64,000 nucleotides of DNA from Streptococcus shenyangsis (lineage in GTDB: Bacteria > Bacillota > Bacilli > Lactobacillales > Streptococcaceae): positions 142,718-206,717 of the forward strand of contig NZ_VFSH01000001.1 of the NCBI RefSeq assembly GCF_006385785.1. The letters run 5' to 3'. The notes beneath the pieces are model-generated. The model did not search any database. It saw nothing but the letters and a program-made list of their open reading frames with translations, and was not told the DNA's origin. Shown here in pieces: positions 52,322 through 61,651 of this stretch. Position 1 is the first letter of the stretch, and each line of letters begins with the position of its first letter. The translations under genes and the position numbers were made by a program.

Positions 52322-54202
52322 CTAAGTCGTGTAAATCGTTGAGGCTGTCGCGATGGTATGCCACTGGTTGGCTGTTGTAGCTGCGAAATCCTTATCTGCG
52401 TAGAAGTCAGTAAATGGCAGGATTTCCACTTCTAACTCGTCAATACGGTCAAGCTGACCTGCCAGATAAGCCTCAATACGACTTTCTGCTCGCTTGATGC
52501 GTTGCAAGAGTCCGCCCATACGGATGTCAACTGTATCCAAGCCAAAGACCTTGTTTTCTTTCAGCCATTGGTGGCTAAAGAGAGCATGGAAGTGTTCGAT
52601 TTGGCTTCTGAGTTCTGGTAATTCTTGTCTTGCGATTTCTTGCAGACTTTCTTTATCATCCGTTTGGTAAGCCTGACGAATGCGTCGTCCCACATCGACT
52701 TTGCTACTTAAAATATGGTTCAACTGGGCCTGAGTTTCAAAAAGATAGGCATAGTTTCCAGCTTTTTCTTTAATGTTAGCAAGGGTCTCAGCAGCCTGAG
52801 CGAAGTGCGGTTTGTCCTGTTCAGGTTTCATGTGTCGGTCAAGGATCGGACAGAGAACATCCTGATAAAAGACATAGCGGTTAGGATTGATCCCACTGAG
52901 ATTGCCTGGTAGATCTGGCAAGAGGTTGGCTAGGTCAATCTGCATGAAATCCTCAACTGATAAACCTGTATTGGTCTGGAAATGAGCAGACAAACGGTCT
53001 AGGTCATTGCGATAGCTGAGTTCTGCCCAGATTTGCAAACTTGGTAGGACAGAGAATTGGGCAGTTTCCCCACCATTGTCCCCCCAACCCGTTACAATGA
53101 CTTCTTTTATCTCATTGGCACGGCAGGCTTTATTAGCCTCAATAGCTACTAGACGGCTGAAATGGTTGTTGGGTGTGAAACCAATCCACTTCCAAGCACC
53201 ACCTGCAAAGGCAAGGTCATGACTAATCTTATGATGATTGCGGAAGTTGCGATTGTATTTTTCCTCGCTATCCTGATAATAGTCCCAGTAAACCAATGTC
53301 ACACGGTCTTTGAGACGGTCTAGGTAGACACGCGTTTCCTCTGGGATTTCCACATCGCGGTCGTACTGCCCATCTGCTGACATAAGTTTAAAGAACATAT
53401 CGCTCCACATCTGGCAGTGGAAACCATATTTGTCAGCAATATCCAGCACGCGCTCCAAGTGTTGGCACATGAGGAGACTACGATCCACAACACCGTTCAG
53501 AATCAAGTAGCGTCCCAAACCAACCAGGTGGGCTTCGTCCATCCCAATATTGACCTTGCGAGTTTGTAGTTTAGATAGAGTAGCAAACATGCCATCAATC
53601 AGGTTATAAACCTTTTCTTCGCCAATGAGGAGAATATCCTCTACATCACGGAGCTCCTGCACTTCTTTGACACCCCATTTGACAAAGGCTGACAAGTGGG
53701 CCAAGGTCTGGATGCAAGGCACAAAGGTCATGTCAAACTGCTGGGCATAGGCTTCGATTTCCTGCAACTCCTCAGCCGAATAAGCTCCACGGAAATAGCC
53801 AAAGTAAGGCTGCCCTTCAATCTGGTAGGTATCTTCCATGTAGAGCTCAAAGGTTGAGTAGCCCATGAGAGCCAAGACCTCAATCACCTGCTTGGCAGAA
53901 GCCACATTCAGCACCGCATTTCGAGAACAGTCTGCCATATAGGCTAAATCTTCATAAGCTGCTTGTTCCTCAATCTCTACCTTGTCACCTTCTGCTAGGA
54001 ATGTTGCCAACAGGGACAAGGCACGGTAGAGTTGGTAAGGTTTGCGGTAGGTCAATTGATAGTGACCACCCTCACCCTTGATAGAGATAGAGGCTTGGTC
54101 AGACTGGGCGACAGATACTTCCACATCTGGTAAAGAAATATGCTTTGTTAGCAAGTCGATTGCCTGAGTTTGTTTGGAACTAAGTCCTGTAAAAATTACC
54201 AT
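52322..54202 (-). CDS. Family GH20 intracellular beta-hexosaminidase
   Basis: A 626-residue enzyme without a signal peptide. The catalytic Asp-Glu pair of GH20 is seen in [14 protein letters not shown] near residue 217. The TIM-barrel core covers about 100-400, followed by a helical C-terminal region. It should remove terminal GlcNAc/GalNAc from imported N-glycan fragments; an intracellular pneumococcal homologue is called GH20C. It overlaps the ROK gene by 7 nt, so the two are cotranslated. Confidence 0.87.
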   Translation of the reverse strand: MVIFTGLSSKQTQAIDLLTKHISLPDVEVSVAQSDQASISIKGEGGHYQLTYRKPYQLYRALSLLATFLAEGDKVEIEEQAAYEDLAYMADCSRNAVLNVASAKQVIEVLALMGYSTFELYMEDTYQIEGQPYFGYFRGAYSAEELQEIEAYAQQFDMTFVPCIQTLAHLSAFVKWGVKEVQELRDVEDILLIGEEKVYNLIDGMFATLSKLQTRKVNIGMDEAHLVGLGRYLILNGVVDRSLLMCQHLERVLDIADKYGFHCQMWSDMFFKLMSADGQYDRDVEIPEETRVYLDRLKDRVTLVYWDYYQDSEEKYNRNFRNHHKISHDLAFAGGAWKWIGFTPNNHFSRLVAIEANKACRANEIKEVIVTGWGDNGGETAQFSVLPSLQIWAELSYRNDLDRLSAHFQTNTGLSVEDFMQIDLANLLPDLPGNLSGINPNRYVFYQDVLCPILDRHMKPEQDKPHFAQAAETLANIKEKAGNYAYLFETQAQLNHILSSKVDVGRRIRQAYQTDDKESLQEIARQELPELRSQIEHFHALFSHQWLKENKVFGLDTVDIRMGGLLQRIKRAESRIEAYLAGQLDRIDELEVEILPFTDFYADKDFAATTANQWHTIATASTIYTT

Positions 54203-55077
54203 TGATTTTCCTCCTGTAACCAGTTGACAAGGGCACCGTAGAGATTGGCATCTGCATGATAGGTGCAGGCTTGGATAACTGGTGCGACCGTGTATTCTTC
54301 GTAGGTTTCGACAAATTCATCGACAGCTTTTTGAACACCTTGGATAAAGTCGGGATTCTGACTGATAGAGCCTCCCAGACTAATGACATCTGGATCGATG
54401 AGATACTGAATATTGAGCAAGCCTTGCGCCAGATTACGGTTCATGCGCTCAATGGCTTCTTGGCAAAGGTCATTTCCTGCTGCGGCCTCTTGGTAAATCT
54501 TGCGACCGTCCCAATCAGTCTGACCAGATTTTTCAATCACGTATCGCACCATATTTCCAGTTGACGCTAGTTGCGACCAGTTGTTGAGCTTTTCAGCAGG
54601 GGCAAGGGTGGTCATGTAGCCAAATTCTCCACCCAGGCCGTGGCGACCTCGGTGAAGTCTGCCATTGATAATCATGGCTCCGCCAATCCCTGTCCCAATC
54701 ACGACACAGGCTGCATTTTCAAGTTCTGGATGAGCCAGTAATTCACTGAGTCCAACGCAGTTGGCATCATTTTCCAGATGGACAGGAATCTGATAAGAGC
54801 TAAGCGCCTCATACCAAGAAAATCCGTGGATGTAGGGCACCGCACTGAAGCCATCAATCACACCTGTCTCTTGATTGACCGCGCCTGGAACGCTCATAGC
54901 AATCCCACTGTAATCCTGCTCTGACAAGCACTGATCTAACCAAGCTAGTAAATCCTCCAAACTTTCAGGCGTTGGAATGCTTGTCTTATTCAGTATTTTC
55001 CCATCAGGAGTCAGACTGGCAAACTTAATCCCAGTCCCTCCGATATCAATCGTTGCAATAGTCATTGTTTTTACCAT
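54196..55077 (-). CDS. ROK family sugar kinase
   Basis: A 293-residue ROK protein with the ATP-binding [14 protein letters not shown] motif and the [20 protein letters not shown] and GGEFGY sequences. The usual zinc CxCGxxGC motif is missing, and there is no DNA-binding N-terminus, so a kinase role is more likely than repression. It would phosphorylate mannose, GlcNAc or a related sugar from N-glycans. The start codon lies 5 nt after a hairpin, with AAAGGA just on the far side of the stem. A second ATG at 55065 also lacks a conventional ribosome site. Confidence 0.87.
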   Translation of the reverse strand: MVKTMTIATIDIGGTGIKFASLTPDGKILNKTSIPTPESLEDLLAWLDQCLSEQDYSGIAMSVPGAVNQETGVIDGFSAVPYIHGFSWYEALSSYQIPVHLENDANCVGLSELLAHPELENAACVVIGTGIGGAMIINGRLHRGRHGLGGEFGYMTTLAPAEKLNNWSQLASTGNMVRYVIEKSGQTDWDGRKIYQEAAAGNDLCQEAIERMNRNLAQGLLNIQYLIDPDVISLGGSISQNPDFIQGVQKAVDEFVETYEEYTVAPVIQACTYHADANLYGALVNWLQEENQW

Positions 55078-55119
55078 AAAAAGGGGCGAATCAGCAGTTA
55101 GTTCTTACCTTTTCGCCCC
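55078..55119 (-). terminator. Hairpin between GH38 and ROK, terminator or structured spacer
   Basis: On the minus strand GGGGCGAA and TTCGCCCC enclose a 21-nt loop, followed by TTTTT and the ROK ATG. It fits a terminator of the GH38 gene. It also places a Shine-Dalgarno-like AAAGGA, immediately 5' of the stem, close to the start codon. Confidence 0.65.
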
Positions 55120-55148
55120 TCCTTTCTCTTTATGTTTACTTTTTGAAA

Positions 55149-57794
55149 TTAAATTTCTTCTTTTTTGATGAATTCTGTACGAATCTCTTGTGGTGAAATG
55201 AGGCCTCTATGAACTGGGTATGGTCGTTCAAGTAGGTCAAGGAAGAGATGTTGACTTTCCGGTACACGTACATTTTCACTACACATATTGTAGTAACGAA
55301 GAACATAGCCTTCTTCATTTTCAGATACCTTAAAGGCTGTTGGACAGATTTGCGGTATGCTGAGAACAGAATGGCTCAAGAGGCTACCAGTCGCAGCCAC
55401 GCTTCCTTCTTGTTTAGCAAGCTGAAGGCTAGTAAATGGTGTCTGCAAGGCTTTAGCACGACGATAGGCTGAAAAGCGTTCTTGGGCTTGGTGGCATTCA
55501 ATCGCAAATTCGACTTCAAACTCACGCAAGCACTGAGCTTCTGGTGTTGGGAAGTAGCCCCAGTCACCCAATTCACCTGATGCACGCAAAATAGTCACGG
55601 CAATGGTGTCGTCTCTAAGGATTTCGTATTCATTCAATCCCTTGTTGGATACAGTCACACCTTTTTCATCGTCATACAGACTGACAAAGGCTTGTTGGTG
55701 TTGAGGATTTTCAGGATTTTCCCATGAAGCCGCTGGTTTGTTTGGTCGTGTCACCACTTCATAGATGCTTTCGGAATCATTGCTTGGACGCGTGTTATGA
55801 GTCTTGACCAAGAGACGGATACGGTGGTCTTTAGCAGTGTTAGTAAAGCGAGTCTTGAAGCGGATTTGTGGATTGTCAACAAAGACAGTCAACTCAGTTT
55901 CAAGAGGAATGCTTGTCAATTCTTCTGACCGTCCAGCCTCACGCTTCATAAACTCGATAATGCCTTTTTGCTCTTCTTCTAGCTTTTTATCGGCACTGAT
56001 AGGCACAGTCAATTCATGTTTGAGCAAAATCTTAGCGTAGCGAGCTGTGTTTTCCAAGACCTCGTAACCCTTAAGCTCTGCATAGATTGGCTCTGTGCCT
56101 TTTGGTTGGAAATAGATATACTCGTTTCCGATGTCCCCACGGTCTTCGAAGCGGATAAAGTCTTCGTAAGCTTCGTGAGTTGTCTTGTCATAGACTGTAA
56201 TGTTGTCATCCATACTCACCGTTACAAATGGCGTATCAATCACTCCGTTTTGGTAAATACCGTCGCGGTGTTCTTGTTCTCCTTCCAGCAATTGGAAGGT
56301 TGTCCAAGAAAGTGGCGCTAGGTGAACTGGAATGGTCACGCGCACTTGGCGAGCGATACGAGCTTGGCGGAACTTATCTTTTGGTAAATCGTACTCAAAA
56401 TTAGCTCCGAGGTCTTCGATTTTAGCCTCTAAAGGACGACCATCCAAGTCCTCCACACGGTAGCTTGGCAAGGTAAGAGCAGCCATCTTCTTGTAACCTT
56501 CTGTTGGGTGCAATTCCTTGAAATCACAAGTCACCACATCAATTACTGTACTAACCGTATCGACCTTATCATGCAAGCCTGTGTTAATAACCGTAAAGAG
56601 GTGATCACTTTGAGCCTTAGCCGTAGCAATTTTACCCTTCCACTCATTGAGCAAGTTGCTCTTAACAAAGTTTCCGACTTGGTTGACCTTGGCAAAACGT
56701 GTCTCCATCTCACGGTGAACTTCGTCCACGCTACAGCCACAGATACTATCATGCGGCGCATTCTGCAAAAGTGTTTTCCAAGCATAGGTCAACTGGTCCT
56801 TGTGGTTATGTCCACCAGTAATGACGGTCAAGGGTTCTACCACTTGTTCTAGCAGATTACTATTTTCCTGGAAGGCTTGTTTGAGATAAATACGTGATGA
56901 AGAAGTATTGGCAAGTGTGTACCAGCCGTCTGTTTCCTGACTGGTCAACTCACCTGTAACCGTTGATAAGTGTTCAGGAAGGGCACCTTCCACAGCTTGA
57001 ACATATTCATCAAAGGAACTATGAACAAAGGTTACATCTGGGAAGAGTTCATTTGCCACACGAATGGCTTCGCTCAGATTTTTCTGTACAGGCTGGTGGT
57101 CACAGCCGTTCATCATCAACCATTGGTTAGTCGAAGCGTAGGCACGCACATCTGACAATTTTTGTTTCCAGAAGGTCAAGGCCTCATCTTTATCAACTGG
57201 AATTTCATTCCCGTTACTGTACCAGTTGGCAAAGAGGATACCGAGGACACGACTACCATCCGCACCCTGCCAGTACATTTCTGAAAACTGAGAAGTAAAC
57301 TGCTCATCTTCGAGGACTTGGTTGTCAAATCCAATCGGCTTCACACCACGACCAAAGGCTGCTACGTGAATGCCTGATTTTTGAAGGATTTGAGGCGCTT
57401 GCCCCATATTTCCAAAGGTATCTGGGAAGTAACCAATCTGGGTTGATTTGCCCCATTTTGCAGCTTCTGCTTGGCCAATCAAGGTATTGCGGACATTGGC
57501 TTCACTTGAAATCAAGTAATCATCCTGCAGAATGTAAAAGGGACCAATTTTCAATTTTCCTTCGTCAATGTAGCGTTGAACTTTGTCGCGATTTTCAGGG
57601 CGAATCTCCAAGTAGTCATCAAGGACAATGGTTTGACCATCCAAGTGGAAGCTCTTGAATTCAGGATCATTTTCAAAGAGATCAAAGAGATTGTCAAATA
57701 ATTCCACCAACTGCATACGGTGGCTTTCAAAAGGCAAGTACCACTCACGATCCCAGTGACTATGTGAGATAATATGTACAACAACATTTTCCAT
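55149..57794 (-). CDS. Family GH38 alpha-mannosidase
   Basis: An 881-residue cytoplasmic alpha-mannosidase. The GH38 opening HIISHSHWDREWYLPFESHR supplies the zinc-binding His and Asp; the likely nucleophile Asp is in YFPDTFGNMGQAP. The middle domain and large beta-sandwich fill the rest. It should cleave alpha-1,3-mannose (possibly also 1,2/1,6) from N-glycan cores. The start at 57794 follows GAGG. The next gene downstream is ROK; upstream, a RUP separates it from GH125. Confidence 0.92.
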   Translation of the reverse strand: MENVVVHIISHSHWDREWYLPFESHRMQLVELFDNLFDLFENDPEFKSFHLDGQTIVLDDYLEIRPENRDKVQRYIDEGKLKIGPFYILQDDYLISSEANVRNTLIGQAEAAKWGKSTQIGYFPDTFGNMGQAPQILQKSGIHVAAFGRGVKPIGFDNQVLEDEQFTSQFSEMYWQGADGSRVLGILFANWYSNGNEIPVDKDEALTFWKQKLSDVRAYASTNQWLMMNGCDHQPVQKNLSEAIRVANELFPDVTFVHSSFDEYVQAVEGALPEHLSTVTGELTSQETDGWYTLANTSSSRIYLKQAFQENSNLLEQVVEPLTVITGGHNHKDQLTYAWKTLLQNAPHDSICGCSVDEVHREMETRFAKVNQVGNFVKSNLLNEWKGKIATAKAQSDHLFTVINTGLHDKVDTVSTVIDVVTCDFKELHPTEGYKKMAALTLPSYRVEDLDGRPLEAKIEDLGANFEYDLPKDKFRQARIARQVRVTIPVHLAPLSWTTFQLLEGEQEHRDGIYQNGVIDTPFVTVSMDDNITVYDKTTHEAYEDFIRFEDRGDIGNEYIYFQPKGTEPIYAELKGYEVLENTARYAKILLKHELTVPISADKKLEEEQKGIIEFMKREAGRSEELTSIPLETELTVFVDNPQIRFKTRFTNTAKDHRIRLLVKTHNTRPSNDSESIYEVVTRPNKPAASWENPENPQHQQAFVSLYDDEKGVTVSNKGLNEYEILRDDTIAVTILRASGELGDWGYFPTPEAQCLREFEVEFAIECHQAQERFSAYRRAKALQTPFTSLQLAKQEGSVAATGSLLSHSVLSIPQICPTAFKVSENEEGYVLRYYNMCSENVRVPESQHLFLDLLERPYPVHRGLISPQEIRTEFIKKEEI

Positions 57795-57887
57795 GAAGTA
57801 AAACCTCATTCTAAATTTAAATTTTAACGTTTTAAATGTAAAGGTGTGATTCTGACACGAATCGGTGAAACTAAAGCGAGCTCCTTA

Positions 57888-57990
57888 TACTCAATGAAAA
57901 TCAAAGAGCAAACTAGGAAGCTAGCCGCAGGCTGTACTTGAGTACGGCAAGGCGAAGCTGACGTGGTTTGAATTTGATTTTCGAAGAGTA
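57888..57990. repeat. RUP element between GH38 and GH125
   Basis: 103 bp from TACTCAATGAAAATC to GATTTTCGAAGAGTA, with inverted termini. It ends directly at the GH125 stop codon. It is close to an inverted copy of 44720-44822. Confidence 0.87.
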
Positions 57991-59271
57991 TTAGCGGATA
58001 TCCAGGTAATCCAAGACTAACTCACAGAACATCATGTTGGCCCAGGAGAACCATTCACGAGAGTAGAGAGTTGGGTCGTCCACGTGGAAGCTTTCATGCA
58101 TGACACCTGTCCCACCATCGCAAGCAACCAGCTGATCCAGCAAGAATTTCTTCTCTGCCTTATCTCTTGTTGTCAAGCCTTGGATAGAAAGAGCAATTGG
58201 CCAGATATAGCGATAGAAGGTATGAGAACTTCCGAGACCACTAGCATATTCTCCTTGGTAGAAGTAGGGATTTTCTGGGCTCAAAATAGTGCGACGAGTT
58301 GCTTGATACACTTCGTCTTCAATGTCGCAATAGCCCAGATACGGCGCAGCCAGTAAACTTGGTACGTTTGGATCATCCATGATGCTAGCATTTCCCAAGC
58401 CATCCACTTCAAAGGCGTAAATCTTTTCACCCTTACTATTGGTGGTGTAAGCGTAGTTTTCGATTCCTTCTTGGATTTCAGACTGGAGACGCTTAGCATC
58501 AGCAATAATACTCTCGCTATCAGCTAGGTCTAATTTTGCAAAGATTTCTTGCACGTAACCCAAGACTACTACTGCAAACATATTGGACGGAATCAAGTAA
58601 CTATACTGACAGCAGTCATCGCTCGGACGAAAAGCTGACCAAGTCATACCTGTCACTGCAAAATCAGGTCCAAAGCCATCATTTACCAAAGTGTCTTCCT
58701 TACGATCGGTATCACGAACAAAACGATAAGGAGAGTTCTTGTGGTCCTGTTCTACCGTCCAAAGATGGAGAATCTTCTTAGTCGCTGCAACAAAAGTTTC
58801 ATCAAACTGACTAGTCTCGCCAGTCTCTTTCCAAAGGAGATAAGCCAACTGCAAAGGATAGCAAAGAGAGTCCACTTCGTACTTGCGTTCCCAAATCCAT
58901 CCATTAAGGTCTGTATGGTCAGTCTCGTGGTGCCCCTTCCAGTTTTCCTCAATGTTAAATGAGTTGGCATAAGGATCCTTGAGTACCAAGGTCATCTGAC
59001 GTTTGACCAAACCAGCAATGGTCTGACGCAGGAGGTCATCTCTTTTAGCCACATGAAGGTAGGGTCTGAGTTGGGCTGTCGAATCCCGAAGCCACATAGC
59101 AGGAATATCCCCAGTCAAGACAAAAGTTGAACCATCTTCTAGGATTTCAACCGTATTGTCCAAGGTGTCTGTATAGCAACGCTCAAAGACATCCACCCAC
59201 TCTGGATGGTCCTTAGCACGTTCTGCTACTTCATCCAGCCATTCTCTAACAATTTCTTTTGAATAAATCAT
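57991..59271 (-). CDS. Family GH125 exo-alpha-1,6-mannosidase
   Basis: A 426-residue (alpha/alpha)6-barrel enzyme. The segment TGDIPAMWLRDSTAQLRPYL is the GH125 signature; FVFDRDTDRKEDTL-like and GFGPDFAVTGMTW sequences follow. Pneumococcal GH125 removes alpha-1,6-linked mannose. The start at 59271 follows GAGG 10 nt upstream. It has no signal peptide. It is divergent from GH92, and a promoter is predicted in the short shared intergenic region. Confidence 0.92.
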   Translation of the reverse strand: MIYSKEIVREWLDEVAERAKDHPEWVDVFERCYTDTLDNTVEILEDGSTFVLTGDIPAMWLRDSTAQLRPYLHVAKRDDLLRQTIAGLVKRQMTLVLKDPYANSFNIEENWKGHHETDHTDLNGWIWERKYEVDSLCYPLQLAYLLWKETGETSQFDETFVAATKKILHLWTVEQDHKNSPYRFVRDTDRKEDTLVNDGFGPDFAVTGMTWSAFRPSDDCCQYSYLIPSNMFAVVVLGYVQEIFAKLDLADSESIIADAKRLQSEIQEGIENYAYTTNSKGEKIYAFEVDGLGNASIMDDPNVPSLLAAPYLGYCDIEDEVYQATRRTILSPENPYFYQGEYASGLGSSHTFYRYIWPIALSIQGLTTRDKAEKKFLLDQLVACDGGTGVMHESFHVDDPTLYSREWFSWANMMFCELVLDYLDIR

Positions 59272-59306
59272 CGTGCAGTATCCTCTTTCAAACAAGTTTC
59301 ATTTTC

Positions 59307-59312
59307 AGTATA
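59307..59312 (-). promoter_or_regulatory. -10 candidate for GH125
   Basis: TATACT on the minus strand (TATATACTGAAAATG), 35 nt ahead of the start codon. The -35 is weak, which would suit activator control. Confidence 0.45.
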
Positions 59313-59406
59313 TAGCTTTTAAGGCAGAAAATACATACACAAATGATAGTCATTTTTCTACAAAATAGTTATCTTTAAAACTCCTTTTCTAAAGACCCTC
59401 TTTTTC

Positions 59407-59415
59407 TGATATAAT
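59407..59415 (+). promoter_or_regulatory. Extended -10 promoter of GH92
   Basis: TGATATAAT (TATAAT at 59410-59415), 26 nt ahead of the ATG. There is no -35 consensus, again consistent with dependence on an activator such as the TCS07 response regulator, though no shared operator was found. Confidence 0.6.
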
Positions 59416-59441
59416 GTAGAAAAACAGCTAAAGGAAAGACT

Positions 59442-61538
59442 ATGAAACCACTACTTGAAACCATCGATACTCGCTTGGGGACCGCCAGCAAGCATGCCTT
59501 TTCTCGGGGAAATACTCTGCCTTATACGGGCGTCCCTTTCGGGATGAATTACTTTGTGCCCCAGACCAGTGACCAGGATGGATCTTGGTTTTTTGATCCA
59601 CATCTGCCTATCTTTCAGGGGATTCGATTAACCCACCAGCCCAGTCCTTGGATTGGGGACTACTCTTGGATCCTTCTGACACCTGTCACAGGCCAACTGG
59701 GTGGAGACAGTCTCTTCCATCGTCAGTCTTCCTATGATATGGATAAGGCCTCTTTCCAACCTCATTATCTGAAGATTTTCTCCCTGCGCTATCAGATTGA
59801 AACCCAGCTCACACCGACTTGCTACGGTGCTTCTATTCGTTTGGAGCAAAAGCAAGGCAAAGCCCTCTCCCTCTATCTTCACGCAGCAGAGGAACTGACC
59901 ATGGATCAAGTAGATAAGCGAACTCTTGCCCTGCGACAAGAGGGAAAAACTGAAACCAACAAAAATCCACTAACGATGTTCACAGTCCTGCAAATGAATA
60001 CGGATATTCTTGCTATTAGCCAAGAAGGTGGAGACTGGCGAATCGACCTGTCAGATAGTCATGCTGAAATTCAGCTAGCGACTTCTTTCATCTCTCCTTC
60101 TCAAGCACTGCTTAATCTACCTCAACAAGACTTCGATAACTGCAAAGCAAGTGCACAAAAAGATTGGGAAAATCTCCTCCATCGTTTTGATATTATAGAG
60201 ACAGGAGAGGCTGACCGAACCTTCTTTGACCACTGCCTCTACAGACTCTTCCTCTTTCCTCAGACTTTTTATGAGGTTGACGAATCAGGGCACGCCATCC
60301 ACAAGGATCTGGCTACTGGAACTGTCAAGCCTGGTGTCCTCTTCAGCAACAATGGTTTCTGGGATACCTTCCGCACCACATTCCCCCTCTTTGCCCTTAT
60401 CATACCGGAGCACTATCACCGCTTTTTAGAAGGCTTTCTCAATATCTATCGTGATACTGGATTCCTTCCAAAATGGTTGGCTCCAGATGAACGGGGTATG
60501 ATGCCAGGTACCCTTTTAGACGGCATTATCGCAGATAGCGCCTGCAAGGACATGGCCACCGACCTAGAAGAAGAACTCCTCCAAGCCATGCTTGAAACAG
60601 CCACCAAGTCCGACCCTCTCGGCATCAATGGTCGCCACGGACTAGCCCAATACCAAGAACTGGGCTACCTCTCTACCGACCACCACGAAAGTGTTAGCCA
60701 TACCCTAGACTACGCCTATAGTGACTTTTGTATCGCCAGCTGTGCCGAAAAACTCGGTCAGAATGACATCGCGGAAACTTATAGAACTGCGTCACAAAAT
60801 TACCGCCATCTATTTGATGCTGAGACAGGTTACATGCGAGCGCGTGATGGTCAAGGCAACTTCCGCCCTGACTTCTCTCCTTATAGTTGGGGACGTGATT
60901 ATGCCGAATGTTCAGCCATTCAAGCAACCCTAGGTGTCCTCCACGACATCCCAGGTTTGATCCAACTTATGGGTGGAAAAGAAGCCTTTAGCAACTATCT
61001 TTTAAAAGCCTGTCAGGAGGCTCCTCTCTTTGAGACAACAGGCTATGGCTACGAGATTCACGAAATGAGCGAGATGGCTACTGCTCCTTTTGGGCAACTC
61101 GCCATTTCCAACCAGCCGAGTTTCCACATTCCTTATCTCTTCCGCTACAGCAATTACCCTGACTACACTGCCCTTCTCATCAAGACTCTCCGTCAAAAAG
61201 CTTTTCATCCAAGTTGGGAAGCCTATCCTGGCGATGAGGATAACGGCAGTCTCTCGGCCTGGTACATCTGGTCAGCTCTCGGTTTTTATCCGACCTGTCC
61301 AGGAAAACCAAGCTATGACCTCGGAATCCCTCTCTTTGACCACCTCCGAATCTATCTGGCTAAAGAAGATAAATGGCTGGATATCCATACTAAACAAAAC
61401 CACAGCCATTTTAACTTTGTAAAAGAATGTAGACTAGATAATACCTCTATAACTAGTATTCAACACCAAGACCTCTTAAAAGCTGAGCAACTAACCTTCA
61501 CCCTTAGCTGGTTACCAAGTCAACCGTCCACTTCCTAA
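59442..61538 (+). CDS. Family GH92 alpha-mannosidase
   Basis: A 698-residue calcium-dependent alpha-1,2-mannosidase type enzyme. The N-terminus (DTRLGTASKHAFSRGNTLPY, TGVPFGMNYFVPQT) and the C-terminal DEDNGSLSAWYIWSALGFYPTCPG segment are characteristic of GH92. There is no signal peptide, so it acts on imported glycans. AAAGGAAAG is the ribosome site. It is divergent from GH125 and closes with a strong terminator. Together with GH38 and GH125 it can dismantle high-mannose glycans. Confidence 0.93.
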   Translation: MKPLLETIDTRLGTASKHAFSRGNTLPYTGVPFGMNYFVPQTSDQDGSWFFDPHLPIFQGIRLTHQPSPWIGDYSWILLTPVTGQLGGDSLFHRQSSYDMDKASFQPHYLKIFSLRYQIETQLTPTCYGASIRLEQKQGKALSLYLHAAEELTMDQVDKRTLALRQEGKTETNKNPLTMFTVLQMNTDILAISQEGGDWRIDLSDSHAEIQLATSFISPSQALLNLPQQDFDNCKASAQKDWENLLHRFDIIETGEADRTFFDHCLYRLFLFPQTFYEVDESGHAIHKDLATGTVKPGVLFSNNGFWDTFRTTFPLFALIIPEHYHRFLEGFLNIYRDTGFLPKWLAPDERGMMPGTLLDGIIADSACKDMATDLEEELLQAMLETATKSDPLGINGRHGLAQYQELGYLSTDHHESVSHTLDYAYSDFCIASCAEKLGQNDIAETYRTASQNYRHLFDAETGYMRARDGQGNFRPDFSPYSWGRDYAECSAIQATLGVLHDIPGLIQLMGGKEAFSNYLLKACQEAPLFETTGYGYEIHEMSEMATAPFGQLAISNQPSFHIPYLFRYSNYPDYTALLIKTLRQKAFHPSWEAYPGDEDNGSLSAWYIWSALGFYPTCPGKPSYDLGIPLFDHLRIYLAKEDKWLDIHTKQNHSHFNFVKECRLDNTSITSIQHQDLLKAEQLTFTLSWLPSQPSTS

Positions 61539-61544
61539 AATGCA

Positions 61545-61583
61545 AAAATCTCCTAGCAGGCTTTCCTGCTAGGAGATTTTCTT
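61545..61583. terminator. Terminator between GH92 and the surface protein gene (bidirectional)
   Basis: AAAATCTCCTAGCAGG and CCTGCTAGGAGATTTT form a perfect 16-bp stem with a 4-nt loop, with T-tracts on both strands. Confidence 0.9.
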
Positions 61584-61651
61584 GTGAGAGGTACTTGTTT
61601 AAGCTTTGAAAATCGGATTTATCATCTGATGTTTATCAAACAATCTACCAA

